Part shown: piece by piece, positions 18,225 through 25,424 of the stretch
Layout of the letters: each line of letters starts with the position of its first letter
Numbering within the stretch: position 1 is the first letter of the stretch
Assembly: GCA_017744605.1 (NCBI GenBank)
Contig: JAGIAZ010000028.1
Span: forward strand, 1-34,888
Source of the DNA: Sphingobium sp.
Lineage (GTDB): Bacteria; Pseudomonadota; Alphaproteobacteria; Sphingomonadales; Sphingomonadaceae
DNA length: 34,888 nucleotides
Direction: 5' to 3'
Notes under the pieces: model-generated
What the model was told of the DNA's origin: nothing
What the model saw: only the letters and a program-made list of their open reading frames with translations
The model's database searches: none
Made by a program: the position numbers and the translations under genes

Positions 18225-18682
18225 GCCGCATCTCCCAATATCGCCTGCAGCGCATCGCGACCGCGCCCCAGCCGCGAGGTCAGCGTGCCCATCGGGCAGC
18301 CGACGATGTCCGCCGCCTCGCGATAGCCATAGCCCTCGACCATCACGAGCATGATCGCTTCGCGCTGCTCGTCGGGCAGCTGCGCCATGGCCCGATCGAC
18401 ATTCGACAGTTCGACGCGTGCCTCCTGCCCGCCCTCGACGCCGACCGAGAGGCCGGCCTCCTCCACGGCGAAGGTCTTGTCGCGGCGGGCGCGGCTGCGC
18501 ACTTCGTCGATCCAGATATTGCGCATGATCCTGTACATCCAGCTGTCGAGACGCGTGCCCTCCACCCACTGGTCGCGGGACTTGAGCGCGCGCTCTATGG
18601 TCATCTGGCACAGGTCGTCGCCGGTAGCGATGTCGCGCGAGAGCCCCGCCGCAAAGCGGCGGAGGCGCGGCAGAAGCGCCAC
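18221..18682 (-). CDS. ECF RNA polymerase sigma factor
   Basis: Group 4 (ECF) sigma factor of about 153 residues with region 2 (LLPRLRRFAAGLSRD, DDLCQMTIERAL, DSWMYRIMRNIWIDEVRSR) and region 4 (LPDEQREAIMLVMVEGYGYREAADIVGCPMGTLTSRLGRGRDAL), the helix-turn-helix that reads the -35. The start is uncertain: the frame stays open upstream with homologue-like residues (GQLSGQFEQGI) but contains no ATG. GTG at 18682 is listed; CTG at 18709 would include those residues. A well-placed ATG at 18717 with GAAGGAAAGG upstream reads only Met-Gly-Asn-stop in another frame (see findings). The palindromic promoter at 18732-18763 indicates autoregulation. Confidence 0.9.
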   Translation of the reverse strand: MALLPRLRRFAAGLSRDIATGDDLCQMTIERALKSRDQWVEGTRLDSWMYRIMRNIWIDEVRSRARRDKTFAVEEAGLSVGVEGGQEARVELSNVDRAMAQLPDEQREAIMLVMVEGYGYREAADIVGCPMGTLTSRLGRGRDALQAILGDAA

Positions 18683-18731
18683 GATCCCTTGCTCGAACTG
18701 CCCGCTCAGTTGCCCATGCCTTTCCTTCGAG

Positions 18732-18763
18732 GGATGAAACGATTGGCTTCACGCGTTTCATCC
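18732..18763. promoter_or_regulatory. Bidirectional palindromic ECF promoter
   Basis: GGATGAAACG (18732-18741) and CGTTTCATCC (18754-18763) are a perfect 10-base inverted repeat with a 12-base centre. Read rightward it gives GGATGAAA-N14-CGTTT 44 bases before the protease gene; read leftward it gives the identical arrangement before the sigma gene. The match to single copies at two other genes of the locus makes it a promoter rather than a chance palindrome. It would fire both units from one site. Confidence 0.78.
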
Positions 18764-18801
18764 ATGCTTAAGCTGAGAATGTGCAAGAGAGATAGGGAAA
18801 G

Positions 18802-20034
18802 ATGCGCAGATCCGTCCTCATATTTGTGGCGGCGACCCTTGCCAGCCCCGCCATCGCCCAGTTGCTTCCGCAAGTTGGGCAGGCGGTCGGCGATGTGACT
18901 GGACCGGTGAGCGGCACGGTGAACGGCGTGCTCGACCGCACCGGCCTCGATCTCGATGCCGCGACACGGCCGGTGCGCGAACTCGCGCGCGATCGCATCG
19001 AGCGCCTCAACCGGTTCATTCAGGCCAATCGCCAGACGATCGAGCCTGACGACCTGGGGCAGCCCGCACGGCGCGGCGTCATCCTGCTCGTCGAACCCGA
19101 CGCGGCTTCGCTCGCGGCGGCGCGGCGGCTTGGCTACCGCGCGGGTGAGACGCAGATGCTCGGGTCTCTCGGGATCAGCGCCATGGAACTCGAAGTGCCG
19201 CAAGGCGCCAGCCTCGCTGGTGCCCTCAGGACCCTGCGCAAGGCCCTGCCCGGCAAGACCCTTACCGCCGACCCTATCCATTTTCCCAGCGCCGAAACCG
19301 AGACCAATGGCAAGGCACCGGCTCGCCCCGCCATGCCGGCCATCAACACGCCAGTCGGCCTGATCGACGGCGGCGTGGGATCTTCGGTCAATGTGCGCGC
19401 GCAACAGGGCTTTGCGTCCGGCGCGCCCTCGCCGAGCGATCATGGCACCGCCATCGCCTCGCTGATGCGCGATGCGGGCGTGACCAATGTCATGGTCGCC
19501 GATGTCTATGGCCGCGATCCCGCCGGCGGCAGCGCCCTGTTGATCGCGCGCGCGCTCGACTGGATGGTCGGGCAGCGCGTGCATGTCGTCTCCATCAGTC
19601 TGGTGGGCCCGCGCAATCCCCTTCTGGAGCGCGCCGTCGCGGCCGCGAGCGCGCGCGGCACGACCATCGTCGCCGCCGTCGGCAATGACGGGCCCGCCGC
19701 CCCGCCCGCTTTCCCCGCTTCCTATCCCGCCGTGTTGGCCGTGACCGGCGTCGACGCGAAAGACCGTGCGATGATCGAGGCCGGACGTAGTCTTCATCTC
19801 GATTATGCCGCCCCGGGCGCGGGCATCCTCGCGCTCAATGCGCGCGGCGAGGACAAGCGCGTGCGTGGAACCAGCTTCGCCGCACCCCTGGTGGCGGCCC
19901 GCGCCGCCGCGGCGCTCGGCAACGGCGCGAATGTCCGCGCCACGCTCGATCGCGAAGCGCGCGACCTCGGCAAGAAGGGACCGGACGATATCTTCGGCCG
20001 CGGCCTCCTGTGCGAGACCTGCGCCCGCCGCTGA
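18802..20034 (+). CDS. Exported subtilisin-like (S8) serine protease
   Basis: A 410-residue secreted protease with signal peptide (to about residue 19, SPAIAQ), an N-terminal region of about 160 residues (likely pro-domain, with RRGVILLVEPDAASLAAARRLG), and an S8 catalytic domain. The triad is Asp189 (VGLIDGGV), His214 (SDHGTAIAS) and Ser358 (RGTSFAAPLVAARAA), with oxyanion Asn295 in AAVGNDGPAAPP. The C-terminus ends in a Cys-x-x-Cys pair (LLCETCARR). It is divergent from the sigma/anti-sigma operon and shares its palindromic ECF promoter, so it is probably induced with the sigma factor. It could act in envelope protein quality control or in anti-sigma processing; neither is shown by sequence. 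Confidence 0.9.
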   Translation: MRRSVLIFVAATLASPAIAQLLPQVGQAVGDVTGPVSGTVNGVLDRTGLDLDAATRPVRELARDRIERLNRFIQANRQTIEPDDLGQPARRGVILLVEPDAASLAAARRLGYRAGETQMLGSLGISAMELEVPQGASLAGALRTLRKALPGKTLTADPIHFPSAETETNGKAPARPAMPAINTPVGLIDGGVGSSVNVRAQQGFASGAPSPSDHGTAIASLMRDAGVTNVMVADVYGRDPAGGSALLIARALDWMVGQRVHVVSISLVGPRNPLLERAVAAASARGTTIVAAVGNDGPAAPPAFPASYPAVLAVTGVDAKDRAMIEAGRSLHLDYAAPGAGILALNARGEDKRVRGTSFAAPLVAARAAAALGNGANVRATLDREARDLGKKGPDDIFGRGLLCETCARR

Positions 20035-20051
20035 AAAAATTCACTAGGGAT

Positions 20052-20078
20052 GGATGAAATCCGAAACACCGCTCGTTT
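20052..20078 (+). promoter_or_regulatory. ECF-type promoter of glycine-rich protein gene
   Basis: GGATGAAA (20052-20059), 14 bases, CGTTT (20074-20078): the same sequence and spacing as at 18732-18763. It lies 53 bases upstream of the glycine-rich protein start, in the 97-base gap after the protease gene, so this gene need not depend on read-through. Confidence 0.75.
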
Positions 20079-20131
20079 GCCTGAATGAGAGCGCCTCGCG
20101 GCACTCGCAAATGAGTGGAAAGGAATTCATC

Positions 20132-21031
20132 ATGAAGGCAATTCTCATCGCAACGGCCGCCCTGACCCTGGTGGCAACCGCGCCCGCTTCGGCCCAGCTT
20201 CTGGGTGGCGGCGGCGGCCTTGGTGGCAATCTCGGCGGCACGCTTGGCGGCCCCGGCAGCGTGCCCGGCACGCCGAACATCCCCGATCGCGCCTCCGATC
20301 TCGGTGGCCGCCTGGGCGGTGTGGGCCAGACCACGCTCGGCGGCAACGGCACGGGCAGCACCAGCGGCAGCACGCATGTCGATCGCCGCAGCGGCCGCGT
20401 CGACGCCGATCGTTCGGCCAGCGGCTCGCTCGGCGGCACGGCGGGCCAGGCCCTCGACACACCCAGCCGCTCGCTCAATGCCGGTGGCTCCGCCAATGGC
20501 TCGGCCAGCGGCAGCGCGAGCGGCCATGCCCAGCTCGTCGGCACCGATGCCGTTCGTGGCACGGTCGGCGATGCCCGCTCCGCGGCGCACGAGACGGCGA
20601 CCGGCCTGCGCTCGACTGGACGCGGCGCGATCGAGACGACGCGCGAGACGGCAAGCAGCGCCCGTGGTTTCGCCAGCAACGGCGTGACGAACACCCGCGA
20701 CGCGGCGCGTGCCTCCACCGCCAACGCCGTCTTCGCCGCCCGCAATCAGGCCGCCATCGCCCGCAACGCGGCCGGCGGCCTCGCAACGGCGCCCGGCATG
20801 GATATCCAGTCGGTCAAGGGCAAGACCATCGGCAAGGTCCGCGACGTCGTCACCGACAATGACGGCCGCGTGAAAGCGCTGGTGGTCGAGAGCGGCGATC
20901 GCCTCGCCACCCTGCCCGCCGCGAACTTCTCGGGCGATGGCAATGTACTGTTCTCCGCCATGGGCGCGGGCGAGATCAAGAAGGCGTCCAAGGAGCAGGC
21001 CAAGGCCAGCGAAGACAAGTCGGCTGGTTGA
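20132..21031 (+). CDS. Exported glycine-rich protein with PRC-barrel-like C-terminus
   Basis: A 299-residue protein with signal peptide (MKAILIATAALTLVATAPASAQ), a Gly-rich segment (about 24-75), a low-complexity Gly/Ser/Ala stretch (about 80-140), a long Ala/Thr/Arg-rich amphipathic region (SAAHETATGLRSTGRGAIETTRETASSARG, about 150-220), and a C-terminal PRC-barrel-like domain (GKTIGKVRDVVTDNDGRVKALVVESGD, about 225-280). PRC-barrel modules occur in envelope and RNA-related proteins; the disordered middle suggests a structural or surface role. The start at 20132 has GGAAAGGA upstream and begins the signal peptide. Its own ECF-type promoter places it in the sigma regulon; a strong terminator follows. 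Confidence 0.8.
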   Translation: MKAILIATAALTLVATAPASAQLLGGGGGLGGNLGGTLGGPGSVPGTPNIPDRASDLGGRLGGVGQTTLGGNGTGSTSGSTHVDRRSGRVDADRSASGSLGGTAGQALDTPSRSLNAGGSANGSASGSASGHAQLVGTDAVRGTVGDARSAAHETATGLRSTGRGAIETTRETASSARGFASNGVTNTRDAARASTANAVFAARNQAAIARNAAGGLATAPGMDIQSVKGKTIGKVRDVVTDNDGRVKALVVESGDRLATLPAANFSGDGNVLFSAMGAGEIKKASKEQAKASEDKSAG

Positions 21032-21058
21032 CATCCTCCCGCACCCGTCAGCCGACTG

Positions 21059-21093
21059 GGCCCGGTCTCTCATATGAGAGGCCGGGCCTTTTT
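21059..21093 (+). terminator. Rho-independent terminator
   Basis: GGCCCGGTCTCTCAT (21059-21073) pairs with ATGAGAGGCCGGGCC (21074-21088), 15-base arms with a single G-T pair and no unpaired loop bases in the DNA palindrome, followed by TTTTT (21089-21093). It ends the glycine-rich protein transcript and separates it from the convergent ppx. Confidence 0.92.
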
Positions 21094-21101
21094 CATCGGA
21101 C

Positions 21102-22625
21102 TCAGCAGTCGAGAATGAAGCCCATGTCCATCGCCTGGCCGAGCTGGCGCAGGCGTCGGCCCACTGTTTCGCCGGCGAGGACCGCGAAGTCCGGAGCAAG
21201 CCGCAGAATGATCGTGCCGTCGGCGATCGAAAGCTGCGAGCCGTCGAGCGGCACCTCCGCGCCACCGGAGAGGCGTTGGCAGAGGCGGATCGCGAGGCCC
21301 CATTGCGTGGCGCGCTTGAGCAGCTCCTCATTGGCCAGTGCATCGAGCCCGGGCGCCAGCGAAATGCCGCCGCCGAAATTGGCGTGCAGTGCCTGGGCGA
21401 GCACCGCGCGCTCCTCCGCCGTGATGCCCACCCAATTGCCGTGCAGCGCGACTTCGAGGCCGCGCTCGGCCCGGAATTCGGGGTTGGCGCGCCAGCCCAC
21501 GTCGGCGAGCAGGCATGCGGCGTGACGGATGCGGCGCCATTTCTGGGTATCGGCCATGAAGAGCGGCGCAATCCAACGATCGATATGGTCGCCATGTCCC
21601 ACGAAACGCCCTTGCGCGTCGCCTTCCGCGCGCGCCGAGACGAGCAGCGGATCCTCGTCGCGCTGGGCATCGGGCAGCGCCTGGAACAACAGGCCTTCGC
21701 GCAGGCCGAAGGCGGATACGGTGAGGTGCGCGGACTTGAGCCGTGCCACTACCGCCGTGAGCAGATATGCGGCATCCGGCAGCATCGGCGCACGCGCGCC
21801 GCTGACCGCCGGCATGGATTTGTGGCTCGCCTTCCCGGCTTCCTTCCCGCCCCGGTCGATCCAGCGCTGCAAGGCCGCAGCCCGGCCGGGCACCATTTCA
21901 TAATGGTGGATGATGGGCAGCGGATAGCGCGTCAGGCTCATGTCGAGCCGGGCCAGCGCGCGCCAGCTGCCGCCGATCATGTAGAAGGGCAATCCCTTCT
22001 CGATGTCGGTCCAGCCATGGTCCTTGAGGAGCGTGTCGAGGCGCCGGGAGAGCGCGCCCTTGCCCTTCCTGCGGATCTCGGCGACGCGCAGCACGCCAAG
22101 CGGCAGCGAAACCGAGCGCTCGACCTTGCCGGCGCGCACGCGCACCAATTCGAGGCTGCCGCCGCCCAGGTCGCCCATGATCCCGTCCGCCTCCGGCATG
22201 CCCGAGAGCAGCCCGTAGGCGGATGCAATGCCCTCTTCCTCGCCGGTCAGCAGCTGCACGTCGAGGCCGATCTCCGCGGCGCGCTCGATCAACGTCCTGC
22301 CGTTAGCGGCGTCGCGGACGGCGGCGGTGGCGACGCAGCGTATCTCCTCGACCGCCATGTCCGCGCAGAGACGCTCGAAACGCGCCAGGGCGACGAGCGC
22401 GCGTTCCATCGCCTCGTCGCCGATGCGGCCGTTGCCGGCGAGCTGGGCGCCAAGCCCTGCCATGATCTTCTCGTTGAACAATGTGAACGGCAGCCGCCGC
22501 GGCCCGTCATAGACGACGAGGCGGATGCTGTTGGAGCCGATGTCGATGATGGCGGTGCGGTGGCTCTGCCTGGCGGCGCGTGCCTGCGGCCGGTCCTGCG
22601 GCGCAATGCGGTCGAGCAGAGTCAT
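21102..22625 (-). CDS. ppx: Exopolyphosphatase, Ppx/GppA family
   Basis: Hydrolyses terminal phosphates of polyphosphate (Ppx) or the 5'-phosphate of pppGpp (GppA). The 507-residue protein has the ASKHA fold: phosphate-1 motif AIIDIGSNSIRLVVYDG (about 25-41), the catalytic region TGEEEGIASAYG (Glu near 132), phosphate-2 motif IMGDLGGGSLELV (about 149-161), and a C-terminal HD-like domain (about 330-500). Position directly after ppk1, 17 bases downstream on the same strand, favours exopolyphosphatase activity over GppA. Start at 22625 is the first ATG. It is last in the DUF2066-hdaA-ppk1-ppx operon, so polyphosphate synthesis and breakdown are co-expressed. Confidence 0.92.
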   Translation of the reverse strand: MTLLDRIAPQDRPQARAARQSHRTAIIDIGSNSIRLVVYDGPRRLPFTLFNEKIMAGLGAQLAGNGRIGDEAMERALVALARFERLCADMAVEEIRCVATAAVRDAANGRTLIERAAEIGLDVQLLTGEEEGIASAYGLLSGMPEADGIMGDLGGGSLELVRVRAGKVERSVSLPLGVLRVAEIRRKGKGALSRRLDTLLKDHGWTDIEKGLPFYMIGGSWRALARLDMSLTRYPLPIIHHYEMVPGRAAALQRWIDRGGKEAGKASHKSMPAVSGARAPMLPDAAYLLTAVVARLKSAHLTVSAFGLREGLLFQALPDAQRDEDPLLVSARAEGDAQGRFVGHGDHIDRWIAPLFMADTQKWRRIRHAACLLADVGWRANPEFRAERGLEVALHGNWVGITAEERAVLAQALHANFGGGISLAPGLDALANEELLKRATQWGLAIRLCQRLSGGAEVPLDGSQLSIADGTIILRLAPDFAVLAGETVGRRLRQLGQAMDMGFILDC

Positions 22626-22642
22626 CGCGCCTCAATGGTCCT

Positions 22643-24781
22643 TCAGGGCCGTTCGCGCAAGCTCAGCTTCGGCACGGCATCGCTCGTCTTGAGCGCCGCC
22701 CCGCGCCCGGACAGCGACGGGTTCGTCATGAAATATTTGTGCAGGTTGAATGGCTTGTCCTTGGCCGTGAGGCGCGTGTAGCGCCCGTCCGGCCCCAGCG
22801 ACCAGCTCTGCTCATTGTCGAGCAGGTTGGCGAGCAGAACCTGGTCCAGCACCTGATCGTGCACCGTCGGCGTCTCGATGGGCAGCATATACTCGACGCG
22901 CCGGTCGAAATTGCGCGGCATCCAATCGGCCGAGCTGATGAAGACCTTCGCCCGGTTGTTCGGCAGCACCTCGCCATTGCCGAACGCCCAGATGCGGCTG
23001 TGCTCCAGGAAGCGGCCGACGATCGAGATGACGCGGATATGATCCGACATGCCCGGCACGCCGGGGCGCAGGCAGCAGATTCCGCGCACGATCAGGTCGA
23101 TCTCCACGCCGGCATTGCTGGCCGCATAGAGCTTCTCGATGATCGCGGGGTCGACCAGGCTGTTCATCTTCGCCCAGATCGCTGCCGGACGGCCGGCGCG
23201 GGCATGCTCGATTTCGGCGTCGATCAGGTCCACGAGGCGCTTGCGCAGCGACAGCGGCGACATGGTGAGCAATTCCATATGCTGGGGCTCGACATAGCCG
23301 GTGATGTAATTGAAGATTTGCGCGGCATCGCGCCCGGCCCGCGGATCGGCGGTGAAGAAGCTCAAGTCGGTGTAGATCCGGGCGGTGATCGGATGATAAT
23401 TGCCCGTGCCGAAATGGCAGTAGGTGCGGAACGCCCCGCCCTCGCGGCGCACCACCATCGAGATCTTGGCGTGGGTTTTCCAGTCGACGAAGCCGTAGAC
23501 GACCTGCACGCCCGCGCGCTCCAGCTGGCTCGCCCAGAGCAGGTTCTGCTCCTCGTCGAAGCGCGCCTTGAGCTCGACCACCGCCGTCACCGACTTGCCC
23601 GCCTCGGCGGCGTCGATCAGGGCGCGGACGATCGCCGACTGCTTGCCGGCGCGATAGAGCGTCTGCTTGATCGCCACCACGTCCGGATCGGCTGCCGCTT
23701 GCTTCAGGAAGGCGATGACGACGTCGAAGCTCTCATAGGGGTGGTGGATGACGATGTCCTTGGCCTTGATCGCCGCGAAGCAGTCGCCGCCATATTCGCG
23801 GATGCGCTCGGGCAGGCGCGGCACGAAGGCCGGGAATTTGAGGTCGGGCCGATCCTCCTCCACGATCCCCGCCAGGTCGCCAATGCCCATGAACCCGTCG
23901 ATATCGACCGTGATCGCGTCATGCCCCTGCATCAGCGTCTGGAGCATGGCCTCGACCGGTTCGGCGACGCGGATTTCCATTTCGAGCCGGATGATGCGGC
24001 CGCGGCGGCGCTGCTTGATGGCGCTGCGATAATAGCGGACGAGATCCTCGGCCTCTTCCTCGATTTCGATATCACTGTCGCGCAGGATCCGGAAAAGCCC
24101 GCTGTCGCGCACCGTGAAGCCGGGGAAAAGCAGGTGCGAATAGCGTCGGACCAGCGTCTCGATCGCGATATAGCGCGCGGCCTTGCCCGGCACGCGCACG
24201 AAGCGCGGCAGGGTCGCGGGCAGGATGACCAGCTCCTGCACCACTTCATTGTCGGACTGGCGCACAAGGTCGAAGAAGAGGCTGAGGCCCTTGTTCGGAA
24301 TGAACGGGAAGGGATGCGCCGGGTCGAGCGCCTGCGGCGTGATGACCGGGAAAACCTGCTCCTGGAAATGCGCCTGCAGCCATTTCTCGGTGCGCGCGTC
24401 CACCGCCTCCAGGTCGAGCACGCCGATCCCGGTCTTGCGGAGCTGGTCGCGCAACTCGTGCCAGACCCGCTGCTGCTCCGCCATGAGGTCATTCACCCGC
24501 TCAGCGATGGCCTCGAGCTGCTCGGCCGGCGTCAGCCCGTCGACCGAGCGCAGGTCCACGCCTTCGAGCTGCTGGTCCTTGAGGCCCGCGACGCGGACCA
24601 TGAAGAATTCGTCGAGATTATTGCCGGAAATGGAGAGGAAGCGCAGCCGTTCCAGCAGCGGATGGGCGATGTTGCTCGCCTCCTCCAGCACGCGCTGGTT
24701 GAACGTGAGCCAGGAGAGTTCGCGGTTGAAATAGCGTGACTCCGCACTCGCAATCGACACAATGGGATCGGCCTCAGCCAC
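22643..24781 (-). CDS. ppk1: Polyphosphate kinase 1
   Basis: Reversibly transfers the ATP gamma-phosphate to polyphosphate. About 712 residues, the usual PPK1 length, with N-domain (RYFNRELSWLTFNQRVLEEA), head domain, and two C-terminal phospholipase-D-like domains. The catalytic histidines are in DWKTHAKISMV and RFLEHSRIWAF, matching E. coli His435 and His592; ARFDEEQNLLWA and GTGNYHPITARIYTDLS are also conserved. I prefer the GTG at 24781, nine bases after a good AAGGAG, giving an 8-base overlap with the hdaA stop; an in-frame ATG at 24805 adds eight residues and has a closer, weaker AAGG. Both keep the family N-terminus beginning at RYFNREL intact. Confidence 0.95.
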   Translation of the reverse strand: MAEADPIVSIASAESRYFNRELSWLTFNQRVLEEASNIAHPLLERLRFLSISGNNLDEFFMVRVAGLKDQQLEGVDLRSVDGLTPAEQLEAIAERVNDLMAEQQRVWHELRDQLRKTGIGVLDLEAVDARTEKWLQAHFQEQVFPVITPQALDPAHPFPFIPNKGLSLFFDLVRQSDNEVVQELVILPATLPRFVRVPGKAARYIAIETLVRRYSHLLFPGFTVRDSGLFRILRDSDIEIEEEAEDLVRYYRSAIKQRRRGRIIRLEMEIRVAEPVEAMLQTLMQGHDAITVDIDGFMGIGDLAGIVEEDRPDLKFPAFVPRLPERIREYGGDCFAAIKAKDIVIHHPYESFDVVIAFLKQAAADPDVVAIKQTLYRAGKQSAIVRALIDAAEAGKSVTAVVELKARFDEEQNLLWASQLERAGVQVVYGFVDWKTHAKISMVVRREGGAFRTYCHFGTGNYHPITARIYTDLSFFTADPRAGRDAAQIFNYITGYVEPQHMELLTMSPLSLRKRLVDLIDAEIEHARAGRPAAIWAKMNSLVDPAIIEKLYAASNAGVEIDLIVRGICCLRPGVPGMSDHIRVISIVGRFLEHSRIWAFGNGEVLPNNRAKVFISSADWMPRNFDRRVEYMLPIETPTVHDQVLDQVLLANLLDNEQSWSLGPDGRYTRLTAKDKPFNLHKYFMTNPSLSGRGAALKTSDAVPKLSLRERP

Positions 24782-25424
24782 CTGTCCCCGCTCCTTCGCT
24801 CTCATCGCCTTCGACCGGCTCCGACGAGAGCAGCCCGGCTTGTCCGAGCACGCTGCGCGCCGACGCAATCGTCAATTTGCGCGCCGATGCCAGTGATTCG
24901 GCATTGAGCGCGCCCACCACCTTATCGGCAGTTTTATAACAGCGTGTGACACGCCGGGCGATAAATTCGGGCAGGCCGGGCGCGAAAGCCGACCCGGCAC
25001 GCTCGAGGCCATGGGCGATGAGCGCGGTCGTGACAGCCTCGTCGGGTTCGGCGATCCGCGCCACGGCAGCCGTGGCGAGGCGCGTGCGCAGGTCCGGCAG
25101 GCGCACGGCCCATAGCGGCGGCGGCGCGGCGGCGATGAGGAGCAAGGTCTGCCTCTCGTCCCGCGCCCTGTTCCATAGATTGAAGAGCGCGGTCTCGTCC
25201 GCCTTGTCGGCGTCATCGACCAGCATGCCGCCGCTTTCCGCCGCGAACAGCCGGCCGATCAGCGAACGCCCGGATTTCGGCGGTCCGACCAGCAGCGTCG
25301 CCGGTGAAGGCCAGCGCCGCCAGTCGCGCAGCAGGGCAATGGCATCGGCATTGGCGGCGGTGATCAGCAGACTGCCCGTCTCGCCGCGCTCCGACCAGTC
25401 GATCGGCAGCGGAAGCTGGCTCAT
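24774..25424 (-). CDS. hdaA: DnaA inactivator HdaA
   Basis: HdaA is a DnaA-like AAA+ protein that, with the beta clamp, stimulates ATP hydrolysis by DnaA after initiation (RIDA) and so limits re-replication. The 216 residues begin with MSQLPLPIDW, a QLxLP-type clamp-binding motif at residues 3-7. The ATP site is present as GPPKSGRS (about 47-54); Arg replaces the usual Walker lysine, as I recall also for E. coli Hda, so this is not a defect. Walker B region MLVDDADKA and the arginine-rich LRTRLATAAVARI follow. The ATG overlaps the DUF2066 stop by four bases and the stop overlaps the ppk1 start, placing replication control between an exported protein and polyphosphate synthesis. Confidence 0.88.
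   Translation of the reverse strand: MSQLPLPIDWSERGETGSLLITAANADAIALLRDWRRWPSPATLLVGPPKSGRSLIGRLFAAESGGMLVDDADKADETALFNLWNRARDERQTLLLIAAAPPPLWAVRLPDLRTRLATAAVARIAEPDEAVTTALIAHGLERAGSAFAPGLPEFIARRVTRCYKTADKVVGALNAESLASARKLTIASARSVLGQAGLLSSEPVEGDESEGAGTGG

Noticed and set aside
22580..24739. Plus-strand frame of 719 codons opposite ppk1
   Set aside because: Arg/Asp/His-rich shadow with no recognisable domain; ppk1 has both catalytic histidines.
24774..25424. Loss of the Walker A lysine in HdaA (GPPKSGRS) as a sign of decay
   Set aside because: Arg at this place is also what I recall for E. coli Hda, so it appears family-typical.
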